DNA of 64,000 nt, taken from Spirodela intermedia (Eukaryota > Streptophyta > Magnoliopsida > Alismatales > Araceae). The DNA lies in NCBI GenBank assembly GCA_902729315.2, contig LR746267.1, positions 4,837,386-4,901,385 of the forward strand. Reading direction: 5' to 3'. Position numbers and translations under genes: made by a program. Shown piece by piece: positions 9,964-35,372 of this stretch; positions within the stretch are counted from its first letter, which is position 1, and each line of letters starts with the position of its first letter. The notes under the pieces are model-generated. The model was not told the origin of the DNA. It did not search any database and was given only the letters and a program-made list of their open reading frames with translations.

Positions 9964-12900
9964 CTATACAAGGGAGGAAGCCCTCTGCTCGGGCGACTCC
10001 GGCGGCGGCGGAGAGGAGGGTTCGGTGAAGTGGAACTCGATCTGCAGACGGTGGTGGATCGGGGTGGAGGCCATCAGGCCTTTCCGGACGTCGGCCTGGA
10101 GCTCCCGGATGGGGATCGCCGCCAGGAAGCTCTTGATGTACTCCTTGCAGGACTCCTTGCCTCTGCACACCACCACCTCCTCTTCCGCTTCCACTTCTTC
10201 CGTTTCCGCTGCCACTTCCTCCTCGACGGCGCCGGCGACTCCGCCGGCCTGCTGAAGGGTCTCGGGTTGGGCCACCACTGCTTCTCCGGCGGCGGCGGGT
10301 TTCTGGTGAGGTGATAGGAGGGAGATGGTGGTGGCGTCGTCGAACTTGAGGATGTAGGCCTGGTTGCAGCCCTCGTGGAGGCGCTCCCCGAGTGTGTCGA
10401 TGATGTAGTAGGCGGCTTCTTCCACTTTCAGGACGAAAAAGTGGTCGTTCCAGCTCACGATGTAGACCTGCTGCTGCGGGCTCCCACCGCCGGGAGCTGG
10501 GCGGCTCCGCTGCTCCGTCGCCGCCCGGCTGACCTCGTCCCAGATGCTGTCAAAGGACATGGCTTCCTGGAGAAAGTCGAATCCAGAGCCATCAGCACCG
10601 CCGCCGCCATCACTGCCGGTCGTCGTCGTCGTCGTCGTTGTTCCCTCTGGGTGGAAGAAGCCGACGAAGGACTTGCCGGCGGCGACGGAGAGGGGGCGGA
10701 TCTTGGCATGGAGGACGGTGTCGAGGTCAAAGTGGCGATCAGGGAAGCGCTGCCGGTAGGCCTCGTGCTCGCAGAGGTTGCGCCACTCGCGGGAGCCCTC
10801 GCGTATGAGGCTGTCGAACTGGGACTTGATGGGTATGGCGTCTCCGTTGGCCTGCAGCCAGTCGGCGACCACCGCCACCAGGGCGGTGCAGGCGCTCTCG
10901 CCGGCGGCCTGCTCGCTCCGCTGGTCGATGGACGCAAAGAACACTTGCGTGCGGATCTTCATGCGTCCGTCCCTGCTTACCACCTCCTTCTCCCCCCAGC
11001 TACCCACAGCGAACCCTTCATCTCCAAACTCGGACCCGCACAGCACCTGCTGCCCAGCTGCTCCTGCAGCGCCAGCACCAGCAGCTTCATGACCCTCCTT
11101 GGGCGGCAACTGCATGAGAAGTAGGTAAACAATCATTCTATGCCATTCCATACCATGTCATCCATCAATGGTATCAACTGGAGGAGAAAAAAATCGTCAA
11201 CGCGGCCCACCCACCATGAGGGATTCGTCGGAGGAGCTGAGCTGGCGGCGGTCGTAGTCGATGTCGTCGCCGCCCTCTTCTCCATAGGCCTTCTTCAGGA
11301 GAGGCTCCCCGCGGGCCTTTGGAGACCTGAAGCTCAGCTTCCTCTTCCTCCAGGGGAGGATGCTCCTCCTAGACGGCTGCAGAGAGGAGGAAGGCACCTC
11401 CAGGAAAGGCGCCGCCTTGCCGGCAGCAGCCGCGGAGGAGGAGCCGACGTCCGACCGGCTGTGACTGTAGTAGACCCAATCGTCAAACTCCCCGCTGGTC
11501 CTCATCTGCGAGTAGCACGACCCCCCGAGGTAGTTTGCAGAGGCCAGCGTCCCGTAGCTGAACGACTTCCTAATGCTGTGTTCCTCCGCGTGGTCGTCGC
11601 CTTCGTCAGCGTCCTCCTCCGCCGGTGAGTCGGTGTCGAAGGGGCACGAGCTGTGCTCCCCGTCCTCGCTTCTTGCAGAGCAGCGCCCCTCGCTACCCTC
11701 GTCCTCCCCGCAGGCTTTCTTCGACCGACGAGCCGACATGAGCTCTGTAAATATCTTCACCTTCCTCAAGCCCGCCTTGAGAGCAGACAGCTCGTCTCTC
11801 TCGGCGTGAAGAGCATCCACTGGCGCAGGAGACAGCGGCACAGGAACAATGGACCTCGCGTCTGAAGACTCCTCGGCTGGCCTCATTTCCATCAGGCTTA
11901 GAGATATCTGCAAGAGAGGAGAAGCTCGAGGTCAGAAAGCCCACATGATCAGCCTGATCTTTCTCAACTATCAATCATCACGGGGGGAGAGAGAGAGACA
12001 GAGAGAGATGGGCTGAAGCCCTAATCCTTACAGTAGAACCACATACCAGTAGAGAGAGAGGAGGCTCGGGGATAGCGCCCGATGTGGCCAAGGGGATATT
12101 CATTTGGATCTCTTTCCCCTCGGCAGCAGACACGAATTCTGACAAATTCAAGGAAGCAGACCCAATGACAAACATCTTGCGGCGGCTCGGTCCTCCCTGT
12201 TGGAGGTAAGAATCAGACAGCAAATCATGGCACAATTCGAGACGAATGCATCCGATAAACTTCTGCAGCAACATCTAAAACAGCTGGAAGAGGATCCAGA
12301 TGAAGAATGCGCTTAGTCAAACACTGAGAGATGACATGACTCCGGTCCCGGGGAAAGGAACTTGGTAGAAATCACTCGGGGAAGAGGAGTACGTCTGGGG
12401 GCAAGATAGATAAGATAAGCACAAGAGGACAACCGAATTCGATTAGTGCAGTATATATATCACCGGTAAAGGTTCAATGAGGATTTATTTAGTGCCCAAG
12501 CGGAAGGTGTTCTGGTCCCATTGAATTCAGAGAGGATAGGCTCACTACTCAATATGGAATTTGCTACAGCTCCAAAGAATCCGAGGAGAATGCGGAAGCG
12601 GAATCAGAATGGAAATGGTCTGAGCCCCGAAAAATTCAGGAGTTGGGGAAGGAAATCGTTTTGCTACATACAGTTCCAAAGAATCCGAGGAGAATGCGGA
12701 TGCAGAATCAGAATGGAAAGGGTTTGAGCTCCAATAAATTCACGGGAGGGAGGATTTACAACCAGAATGGGAATCGTTTTGATCCCAATTGATTTCATGA
12801 GGAGTTATTTAGCACCAAAACGGAAACTGTTTCAGCTCCAAAGAATTCGATGCGGATTTACTTGCAACCCACAAGGGGATTTTTCTAATTTTGCCCAAGC

Positions 12901-13693
12901 AGTCAAAGGCCAATGCAGGGGGGAGAGGGGGATGGATCCATGGCCGAGGCATCCGTGCAGATAGATTGAGCTCATGGATAGAAGTAGAAACAGGCGATTC
13001 CAAGCACATCAGAAGTATGACTAACTAATCCTCTGAAGAACAAAAAACATGAATTATAAAAATTGATTAGAAATGTAGACTAGAGACCAGAACGCTGCAG
13101 CAGTACCGAATATATCTCCCACGCATCCTTTCTCTGCTGTGTTCACGAAAGAGGGGGGGAATCCACGGCGAAGCAGTACGGAAAGGAGAGGAGGGGAGGG
13201 GAAGAGAAGAGAAGAGAAGAGAAGAGAAGATGCAACTCACATTGGAATCGAGCACAGAGAAAGCAACCTCCCATGGATGGTACGCGTTATGCTTGTGGGA
13301 CGTGAGGCAGCAGACGCTCCGGAACTCCTCGTTCCACTCGACGACCGACACAACGCCGGAAAGGAAACCTTCCTCCCCTTCTTCCCCTTCTTTCAAGGGT
13401 CGCAGGTCCAGGGCTTCCAGCGCCCTGGTACAGTTCCGCTTGATGGACGGCCTCCTTAGGGAGGTCAGCGTCGTCTTCGGTCCCTTCCACCTGACCTCCG
13501 CCGTCAACACCTTCTTCTTCTCCGGGGCAGCGGCCTCCGCGTTGGCCTCCTGTCCCGTCGGCGCCCCTCCAGCCAAATCGTCTGGCCCCTGCAGGCCAAG
13601 CGGGGCTTCAAGACGAAGGAGTACGAGCTTGACCTGGAAGTTCTTGGAGTGAAGGGGTGGCCACGGGGGCCACCGCATCATCCTGGCCACCAT
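9964..13693 (-). CDS. EEIG1/EHBP1 N-terminal (C2 NT-type) domain protein, 4 exons
   Basis: Exons in transcript order are 13693-13241, 12196-12047, 11907-11215 and 11109-9964; all junctions are phase 0 and give 813 residues. Exon 1 opens MVARMMRWPPWPPLHSKNFQ, and the NT-C2 domain runs to about residue 200, including VEWNEEFRSVCCLTSHK, HPWEVAFSVLDSN and FVIGSASLNLSEF. The middle part is disordered and serine/acid-rich, with the conserved block SIRKSFSYGTLASANYLGG and DDWVYYSHSRSD. Exon 4 carries the conserved C-terminal region: RMKIRTQVFFASIDQRSEQA, SQFDSLIREGSREWRNLCEH, FDLDTVLHAKIRPLSV, VYIVSWNDHFFVLKVE and YYIIDTLGERLHEGCNQAY. Plant members are uncharacterised; NT-C2 domains in animal EHBP1/EEIG1 act in membrane and actin linkage, so a membrane-adaptor role here is inference. 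A run of eight threonines in exon 4 is encoded by an ACG microsatellite. The start is the first ATG giving the family N terminus, although the frame is open further upstream. Confidence 0.9.
10619..10642 (-). repeat. In-frame ACG repeat encoding a threonine run
   Basis: The minus strand reads ACA, six ACG codons and ACC between the conserved FVGFFHPEG and FDFLQEAMSF blocks. It is followed by a Gly-rich spacer, so the expansion sits in a linker of the C2 NT-type protein. Confidence 0.9.
12475..12860. repeat. Degenerate minisatellite in intron 1 of the C2 NT-type gene
   Basis: Units of roughly 110-120 bp share the core 'agctccaaagaatccgagga' followed by 'gaatgcgga...gaatcagaatgg'. Clear copies lie near 12566 and 12680 and a diverged one near 12833. 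The interspersed block GAGGATTTATTTAGTGCC / GAGGAGTTATTTAGCACC near 12479 and 12799 repeats as well. I see no coding sense. Confidence 0.7.
13190..13230. repeat. (AAGAG)n array beside a splice donor
   Basis: About six copies of AAGAG on the + strand (CTCTT on the transcribed strand) begin about 10 bp inside intron 1, immediately after the exon 1 donor GTGAGT of the C2 NT-type gene. Confidence 0.85.
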
Positions 13694-15096
13694 ATCCACC
13701 CTCTTCTCACCCTTCGAACTCTGGAGTAGAGAAGGAGAGAGGATTAGAGACTTGGAGCCGCAGACACCTACGCTTTCCTCTTCACGCAACAGCCCCCGAC
13801 CCCCGCAAATAGGGTAGGATTTGACCGATCCAGCACTGACCAAGGGAGGAGGCGCCGTACTAGAGCCCCGAATCCTGCCACCATCGCCGGTTTCCCCAGC
13901 TGCTCGCCGCGGATTTGACGGAGAGAACGCCAGAACGCGCGATCTCCCGGATCTCACACTACATACAGGTGGCGAAGGCGGGGGAGGCGGGGGGATGAGG
14001 GCCAGAGACCGCAGGACACCCCAACTGCGAAGAAGAACAAAATATATGGAGGAGGATATCTCCTCCGACCAGGAATCCGCCGCTTCTCCGGGGCAACGAA
14101 CCAGATGGAGGAGATGCGCACCCCGCCGGCGACCGCCGCCTTCGCTGAGATCGGAGCACCTACCACCGCTGGGGAAAAGGAGGAGAGAGAGCCCGAACCT
14201 AGAGAGAGAGGGAGAGAGAGAGGGAGAGAGAGAGAGAGAAGGAGAGGGATGGAGGGGGCCACACGCTCGCACGCTGCGTCGTGAGAGGGATTGGGGGGAG
14301 GGGCATCACTATATCTGAAGAGAGGTCGGGGATGGGCCCCACGGAGGGAGGCCGAGAGCGTTCGATGGGGAATGGACGGATATCCCGTGTGAAGTGGGGC
14401 CCGGCCGAGCCGGCGCGCGGTGGCCTGCGCTCGCCGCGTATTAATTTTTCTAGGCGTTTGCTCCTCCGGAACGGTCGCCCCGCGGAATCACTCCAAAATA
14501 TTTTATTTCCATGTCAGCAAAAGTGTATAACAATAAGAATCCCGCAAGCAGAGAGAATATTTTCCCGCCAGCCCCTAACCCTTTTTATAATCCTCCATTT
14601 ACTCCCCGGCTCCCCGTTTTTATTTTGCGGTCTAATTCGAGGAATTAGGAAAAAAAAGTCGGGCGCACGTGTATGCCACGTCATGAACTCGATCTGACGC
14701 CGCGGCTGACCGAAATCTGGGGCCGACACGTGACAGGTCAACGCCGGGGCGGAAATGGGAATTGGAGGAAAAAGGGAAGGTGGATTCGCGAGTCACCTAC
14801 CGCTCCTCCGGTGGCGGATTTGGACGGGGCCAAACGTCAACGGTGGTGGGCTCGAGTCGTTGGGTCGGCCTCCCCTTCTGTCGGGGCTGACATCAGACCC
14901 CGACAGTTCAACGCTTCGGAGGAGAGAGAGAGAGAGAGAGAGAGAGGGTAACCAGACAGATGACAGGGAAGAGACGAGGAAGGACGGCCACGGAAATCGG
15001 CATAAGTGGGAAGGGAAGAAAAGGCGTTGTGGGGGTGGAAAGGGTGAAGGAAGGCCAGACGGACGACAGCACGCCGGCGCCGACTCTTCGTCCGTT

Positions 15097-15132
<36 letters not shown>

Positions 15133-16683
15133 TCAGGAAGCAGCTAGGATGAGAGAGAACGCATCCTGTCTCTCTCTCACCTTCTTCTTCTTCTTCTTCT
15201 TCTTCTTCTTCTCCTCCTTAATGGAGCGTCTAGTCACAAACATCTATCGAGGAAAACCCTCCGCGGACGGCGAGGAAGCAGAGTTCTCTCCTCGCTTTAT
15301 TGTTCGAGGGGACGAGCTTTCTTGCCCAACAACCGCTCACGTTCGTTATCGTCTCCAGGCAATAATGAGTGAGAGAGAAAAAGAGGAAGCTTCCGGTGAA
15401 GCATACGTTCCAAAAGAGCGTCGTCTACTTTTAGCCATGGGAGAAAATTTAGCAGTAAAGGGGAGAAAGAAGCCTTCCAAAAGAGCGATGGGCTTGAAGC
15501 TCTGGCCAGGCCGGTGCCCGGAAGAGCCCTAATCACCGCTTTAGAAGCGGAAGAAATTAAACCTTGTAAGTAATTTATTCTATTAAATAGCCATAATTTC
15601 CCCTCCCTAGAGGGAGAGTTCCCGCTCACGCACCACGAACCCTACAAACAAAGGCAGAATTTCTGAGATATTTCTCCGTTCCTCTCAATGGAGAGAACTA
15701 TCTCCCAAGACTAAATTACATGGTAAGACTCGAGTAGCAGCTTTTATATAGCCAGGCACTCGAGAAGGCAAGTAAAGAAAATAAATAAATAAACGTGTGG
15801 CTTGTCCCCCTAATTTAAGTGTGGTTAACAAAGGGCTAGAGCCAAAAGGTACAATTAATCCCCTGATCGCAAAAATAAAACAGGAAAAAAACAACTTTTC
15901 TGGCATCCGTGGGGCTCTACGGCTGCAGGCGAGAAGGAGAACTGCTGCGATAGAAGAACTTACCGAAGACTGCTCCGCAACTTCTGCGGGAATTTCTGAA
16001 AGATGAGGATCATAAGCTCCCGCCGCTCACAAAGAGTCAAGAGTCGCGAGGGCGAGCAGAGACCTGGGCAGATGCTAGGAAGAATGAGAGATAGCACTGG
16101 TCGTCCTCTTCGATGAGATGACAAGCGGCACACGATGAGCTCCATCCGATGCGGAGATCAAAACCCCAGGAGATGAGATGGGTTTCTCCAGGCCGTTTCC
16201 CCTTTGGTCGGCGATCTTCGGCTCACCGAGACATAGTGAGAATATAGGCACAACACACATCAAAGCTTGTAGCAGAGAGAGGAGGGGAGGTGGTTGTAGT
16301 ATCTCATCTTCAAATTCAAACGTTCTAGTTAGTGCCATGTACGCAAAAACACAAGGATACAGACGAATTCACCGCAGGAGAAGAAGCTATCTAGACAAGC
16401 GAGGGACAAATTGATCAGCATGTCGAGAAAAGTCCGATATCAGCCCTTAAAATGCAACACCATCTCCTGGGGAAAGATGACCGCAAGTTAGTAACCCGGG
16501 GTTTGCCAGTTAGATTCGTGGCAGCAAGATCACAGGAACATGATTCTCTTCGGTATTATCCTGTGCGTAACCGAGCGAATGAGCTAGATTTTTAGACAGA
16601 TGATGAAAGAACGCATGGGGATAAAGAGGCTAACCATTCGGATTGAAAGGCTGAATTGAATGATGCAGGGATGCTGCGGTTTA
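13694..16683. other. 3-kb gap: promoter of C2 NT-type gene and 3' flank of the p32-family gene
   Basis: I find no recognisable exon. Microsatellites are dense: GA at about 14198-14249, 14922-14946 and 15099-15126, and (CTT)n at about 15180-15212. The GC-rich part from 13694 to about 14300 probably holds the 5' UTR and promoter of the minus-strand C2 NT-type gene. Open frames between 15000 and 15630 on both strands look like chance frames in low-complexity sequence. Confidence 0.5.
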
Positions 16684-19600
16684 TCATGTCTTCGCCTGGC
16701 TGACAAAGCTTCCCACGCTCTTGAACCAATGCATGATGTTCCGATGATCTTTCACATAGAGCCAAGCTTGGAGGAACGGGAACAGGCTCTCATTCACACC
16801 CCGTTCTTCTATGAAGCCGTGAAATCCATGCCTCATCTTTTCATCCAGTTCTCTGAAAGGAAAGAAAGATGGTTGAATCCGTCAGCTTCTTCCTCTGAAA
16901 CTCTCGATCCCTGATGACGACAGACAATGAAATGAGCCTGATGGCATTTTGAGGGCTCCATAAGGGAGGACAAATAGAACATTGCGGAAAATATAAATCA
17001 TTAGCTGATGAAATAGGATTTTTGCTGTGAATATATTGTCGTAATGATGCCATAATCATGATACACTAGCCATTTTCCTCTTTCACATGTGAAACCACGA
17101 ACCTCCAATTTATCCGCTCAAACTGTCATATTACCCATTCAAGATAGAAGCTTCTCCTGGGCTTCTTATCAATGACAGGTAAGCGATACAGTAGTTTTCA
17201 TACATATCCATCACATGAAGACCAGGAAATTACGAGATGAGGAAAAAAAAGGGGTAATAGGCAATGTTTTTTGCCGGCGCTGGTAAAGCGAGAGATTCTT
17301 AAAAGGAATGCCCTTGGATTTCGAGAGCTCTGACATCATGTTTCTCTGTATGTGTCACAAACCACCATGAAGAAGAAGACCCACGGCCGATTCCACACCC
17401 ACGTCCTTTGTGAATACGAAATTGAGTTAATGTGCTCACAATCATCAAGTTCTCCATGAGTCCCAGATCAGCCAATCACAACGGCCAATTTTATGGCAAA
17501 GAAAAGATTATACACCTGCTCAGTTATATGGAATTGTAAAGTTATTTGAATTGCAACAAATTTTAAAACCACCTGGGAAACATCATCTTTTGTTAAACTG
17601 AAACTCAAACATAGTTTGTTAGGATAAAGCCCATTTAACAGGTTTAAGCGCCAAAGCCCATTTAACAGGTTTAAGCGCCAAAGCCCATTTGAGTTGGATC
17701 AAACCACTGAGCACAAAAAGTACATAGAGCTTAATTAGACATCTGGATTCGGTCTTTAAGCTTAATTACAATCTGTTAGACAGTTTTAAAAACACACTAC
17801 CAAAGATCTTTGGAGCCTACTTAAATAAGCTTAGACCACTAGTGGACAATAGGTCGTCGTCCCCAAAAGAGGCGGATAAACGGAAGACACTCGCTGCAAG
17901 ACCTACAGACGTCCATTTGCACTGGGTCATACTATTCAACATCATGCTCCCATAAGGTCTCTGGAGTCATTCTGTAGAAAATTAGGTAATAGCATTGCAC
18001 AAAAGGCCTTTATTAGGCTTTTGGAATCCATTTGTCGAGGGTTAGATCATTGCACATAGAGCTCACACAAGATTGGGCACAAGGCTCAACTTGGTTGCAC
18101 TAGACTTGGCCATTTGACAGAAAACTGATTAATGTCTCTTTCAACCACCGGGCACAAGGGTCAGATAAAGTTTTCTTATATCGTGATCTGTGGAGACATG
18201 AGCCATATAAGCTCTTGATAGAATATCACAAATGAGCATAAGGCCCCAATACGATGTTATTTGGTTTTGGCTATTGGTCCTAAGACCTGGAATACATTGG
18301 GCTTGGGAATAGACTTATTGAAAAAAACCTACCAATAGGTTTGTTGGAATTATTATATACTCACATATTTTATACACATTATTTTCTCAACACAACTACA
18401 GTTGTTTTGGACGATACAATCCTTGTTTTGCAACATAATCCACTTTGGTAGATTTGAAGGAGCACTATCCAGTAGGGAAGGTTCTATGAATCAGTTCCTT
18501 CTCAGCACATTACTATTGGTAAAGATTTGTCTTTTTCTATTTCTAAGTGAGAAGCACAGTCTCCTCCATTTTTTTGTGCTGCTCCTTTGGATAAGTGTCC
18601 TTCCAATGAAGAAGGGTAGGATGAGCATCGCTTCCCCATTGGCCTTCATAGGTGTTGTGGTCTAGGGACATCTGTACCTTGAACATAACTACAGTTCAAG
18701 AGGCCATGTGGTCTTCTTATCGTTACTCTTCTAAAAATCTACAAAGATAAAGAAGGAAATAATGGAAGCTTCCTCCGTTTACAATAAAATTGCTTCTTCT
18801 TCATATGATCAGCGAAGACCAAAAAAAGCCATTTTGGCTGCTGTTGTCTCAATCTCGGAATGTAGAGCACTCTTCCTCTGAAGGCTCTTCTCCCAAACAA
18901 TTGGTATCAGACTCACTTCTCCCAGTCAATTCTGAGAGCCTACTCTCAGAATGGATGCAACGGGGTCTTCTCTTCTTCCCACGTTGGGTCATTCTCCAAT
19001 ACGCATGTGACTTTCTTCTTGACTATTAAGGAGTGGGGTGTTCTTCCCTGTAATTGGTTGCTGCTTGTGATGTGTTTGTGGTTGGTCTGAGTTTTTGACA
19101 TCTGTTGGGACCCTAGTGGACCTAACGTACTTGATATGCAGGAAAACATCTAAGAAAGCCACTGACCTACCACAGATGGCCCATTCTACCCCTGCACAGG
19201 AGAACTAGACCGGAGCCCCATGAAGGGCGAAGGGGGTCATTTCCTCTCGTACGGGAGTCAGGTCTGTCCTTTCATTAACTTGAATATTTCCTTTCCGATA
19301 TGTCGCATTAATGTACAATCTGTACAGCATCAACGAAATCTTTCACTACTTAAAAATTCACGATGCTATTATCTTTTGAAACCACTCAAAAAACAGTATA
19401 AATATTCCTCAACAAACATAGAAAATGACAAAACTGGCCAAGTTTTCTTGAAATCAAGACAAGCTTCACAAAGACTAGTATGAAGGCTGGCACAAGGGCT
19501 GCGAGAAAATTGCTGGGGTTGATCACTCTTGCCATGGAGAGCTTCTGGTCCTGTAGCTGTCAATTATCGTAATGTATTGTAACAAATAAGGGTGGATGTA

Positions 19601-22002
19601 TCATTATTGTCATTAGGGTTGATGATCATCGCCATTGCAATTTTGATAAAAGGTGAATATTCTGAAACAATGTAAGCCTTATCATACATATCAGAAGGTG
19701 TTCAATAATATTTTTTACATTCAAAGTGTATTCCTAACTATACAACTCACAGCAAAAACTGAAATGATAAAGCTCCAACTCTTTCATCTGAGCAGATGAT
19801 TGTAGCCACGAAAATATACACGTAAAGCAAGTATCTTTCACAAAAGATAAAAGATAAAATTTTCACATAAATGCGACATACATCTAAATAAATGCAAACC
19901 CTCCAAGATCAAAAGGACCAGGCCATCTATCGGACATTGATGTGGCTTATATCATTTTTCATTTAGCAGTTACAAAAAAGTCACTTTGACCATGACACAT
20001 TGATCAATACAAAGATGCAGTCAATGCTCGATCAAAGTCTAATATCATGGGTTAAAAGCGACCTAAATTGCCTGATTCAAACACAATTCATTAATTTTCT
20101 AAATCTTACTCAAATCACCACGAGAAGATACTCTTATATATCGTCCAAATATAAACCCCCAGTTCACTACCCCCTTATGTCTCAACCATTCAACACGAAG
20201 GACCCCAGAAAAACGATTCAAATATTGACCAGATTCATGTATACATGAGAGCTGCCATTCCTTATCAAGGAGAATAGCTAAAAAAATAAATGTGCACATG
20301 ATACCAGTAACATGGCAGTATCGGATTACTTTAACTCCAGATTGATAACATGGTTTCTTACTAAAATGGAATTTTTCCCTTCAAGCTAAGATGATGCCCA
20401 GAGTATAAATTAAAAAAACTATCTTGAATAATACCATCGCCATGAAATTGTGCAAAAAGACATTGATAACTGTACAAGTTAAAAGATGAGAGATTTGAAA
20501 GCTCATTGACTTCAAACCTCACCAAAGATTCGGAGTTCTCTCAGAATACAGAAAGGAAGTTTTGAAAAAAACCTCCCTCCTTGGCCATTCCACAAAACGG
20601 AGAACCAACTTTCATTATCCTATCTCATCTATGTGTTCCTTATCAGTATCCATCTCGCAATAATCCAGATGGAATGAATATCTAATAAATTATCTACATT
20701 ACTTTCCCATCTTTTTTAATAAACATCTAATCATACGAAGTAGTCAATGAAAGGGAAGTGGAGAAAATGAAGTCATACATGGAGCATCTAATAACAGGTA
20801 AAACTACCTAAGCACTCTGCAAGTGAAAAAAAAGACTTGAACTCGTATTTAAAATCACGATTTATTGTTCTTGACATCTGTTCATAAAAATGGGTTCTAT
20901 CCCACAGCATTGCTGCAAGAGCTCAAGACATGAAGACTCAATGGGTTTCTTTTCCAATGGAATGGCCGGATGGGAGTCACTGTTTTGGGATTAAATACCA
21001 GGATGGGAAGGAAGCTTTCTACGACTGTACAGACAAAACAAGGGTACCTGGCCAGCCGGGTGAAATTTAATATATAAGAAAGTGCTCTTGGGGCTGATTA
21101 ACCCATTAGAATATATGGCACAGCTGACTTCCAAATGACATAAACGTGCCGTGCTTTTCCTACTTCCCTAGATTTTCAAAAGGAGAGACAGATGTGAAAC
21201 ATATTTTAAACAAAATGATCCTGGCGTTTAGGTTTAAAAAGAATGGTCACATAACTTGGAGACAGAGATGCAACTTTCAGACAACTTAAGAAACTGATTA
21301 CTTCAACTTCTAGCGAAAAAAGGCCATATTAGTGTACATAGGCACCATCAAAATTACACTGGTAGAAAATATCACTTAAAAAAACAAAGTTCAAGCCTTA
21401 CTGGAAGACGCGGCCTGAGTACTTGCGTAGGGACCCGGGGCTAATAACCTTGGGCCGGAGGCAGACGGAGTGAATGCCGATGGCATCCGGATACAGTCCA
21501 CAAAGGAAGTGGAGCGCCTCCTCTTGCCCCGGTTTTGACACGTCGACATGAAGGAAGAGCTGGTTGATTCCGTCATCAGCGTCCTCGTCGTCCTCTCCAG
21601 CGCCGGAGGGCAGGATGTTGGCCAGCCGCATGACAGACACCGTGATCTCTTCGTCCTGGTAATTCCGGTGGAGCACTGGCCCCTGCTGCTTCTCCAGCGC
21701 CCCCGACAATATCTTAAACGGCACCGGCGGATTCACCTTCTGCGCAGAGAGACAGACAAATACATGAAAAGCAGGCAAAGGGGAAGCAGAGGTGATGGTG
21801 CGGCCGAAGGTGGACAGAGTGGGAGCCTCACGGGGGGAGGAGTCATCCTGGAGGCTTCGAGGTAGTGCTCCTTGAGCGAGCGGAGGATGATGGAATCCAC
21901 CGCGGAGGAGATGCCGGCGGCTGTCGTAGCGTTGGAGCCGGCGGACCTCGCCGCCTTCGTCGACAACTCGCGCCACCACCCTCTGGCCGCCCTCTTCCAC
22001 AT
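16684..22002 (-). CDS. Mitochondrial glycoprotein family (p32/MAM33-like), 3 exons
   Basis: Exons in transcript order are 22002-21832, 21739-21402 and 16852-16684: 678 nt, 225 residues. Intron 1 is phase 0 (CCC|GTGAGG ... GCGCAG|AAG). Intron 2 is phase 2 (CCA|GTAAGG ... TTTCAG|A) and 4,549 bp long. The N terminus (MWKRAARGWWRELSTKAARS) is basic and Ser/Arg-rich, like a mitochondrial presequence. The p32 fold follows, with MRLANILPSG, a short acidic loop (GEDDEDADDG), NQLFLHVDVSKPGQEEALHF and, from exon 3, ELDEKMRHGFHGFIEERGVN and WLYVKDHRNIMHWFKSVGSF. MAM33/p32 proteins form doughnut-shaped acidic trimers in the mitochondrial matrix, with roles in translation and oxidative phosphorylation. 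Length and ending fit the family. The gene is head-to-head with the ubiquitin protease gene. Confidence 0.92.
16853..21401 (-). other. 4.5-kb intron 2 of the p32-family gene
   Basis: The intron is AT-rich and separates the last coding exon from the first two. It includes a 27-bp tandem repeat (about 17618-17690), LTR-like sequence around 17.6-18.4 kb, and a TGGTATCAGAC primer-binding-site-like string near 18902 followed by an ATG-led short frame. The last two hint at a decayed LTR retroelement on the + strand. No intact domain is visible. Confidence 0.5.
17618..17690. repeat. 27-bp tandem repeat, about 2.5 copies
   Basis: The unit AAAGCCCATTTAACAGGTTTAAGCGCC (given here only as its start AAAGCCCATTTAACAGG and end TTTAAGCGCC) occurs twice perfectly, followed by a third partial copy. 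Confidence 0.9.
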
Positions 22003-22488
22003 CTCTCTACCACTTCCCCGCCTCTCTCTCTCTCTAGGACCAGGGCTGCAACGCTTCCACTTTCAGGGAGGGAATCGATAGGAGGAAGCCAATTTGTAAA
22101 CCAATACATAAGCATATAATAGTTTTCTTTATATATATCCAATATTTATTTCTTGTGTGTTTGGATTCGGCCAAACTAACATCTCCCGACGGAATTTTGG
22201 CCCTCTACCGACGGTCCCAAGACGGGAAATATAAAATATAAAACCTTGTGGGGGTGTTTAGAGAAATATCACAACTAGGGTGGCCGTCTGCGCAAGCCTT
22301 TCCGCGTCGAGAAGGCTGATTTTGAAATCCTAACAATATTTAACTTCCCTCTTTCCGGCTTCCACAATCTCTGCTTCTTTCTCTCTCTCTCTCTCTCTCC
22401 TCTCTCTCTTCCCTCGCTCTTCCCTCCAGATACGCCCACGCTGGCATTCTTCGGCTCGGCCTCCATTCGCAGTCGGCTCAGCTTCGGG
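22003..22488. promoter_or_regulatory. Shared divergent promoter between p32-family and UBP genes
   Basis: Only 486 bp separate the two start codons, which point away from each other. A TATA-like ATATATAAAG reads on the minus strand near 22127-22137, about 100 bp upstream of the p32-family ATG. Another (AATATAAAATATAAAA) reads on the + strand near 22227-22243. A (CT)n tract at about 22379-22410 falls in the likely 5' UTR of the UBP gene, a common plant core-promoter feature. Confidence 0.6.

Positions 22489-35372
<12,884 letters not shown>

Noticed and set aside
10375-11124. 249-residue + strand open frame inside the C2 NT-type gene
   Set aside because: Antisense shadow of exon 4; no domain, whereas the minus frame matches a conserved family throughout.
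13821-14318. 165-residue + strand open frame near the 5' end of the C2 NT-type gene
   Set aside because: Arg/Glu-rich product of GA-repeat sequence with overlapping open frames in other phases; no family resemblance.
14960-15532. 190-residue + strand open frame
   Set aside because: Runs through GA and CTT microsatellites (poly-Phe and Glu-Arg runs) and resembles no known protein.
18890-19480. Copia gag in the p32-family gene's intron 2
   Set aside because: A primer-binding-site-like string is present, but the following frames do not convincingly match gag, so only noted in the intron entry.
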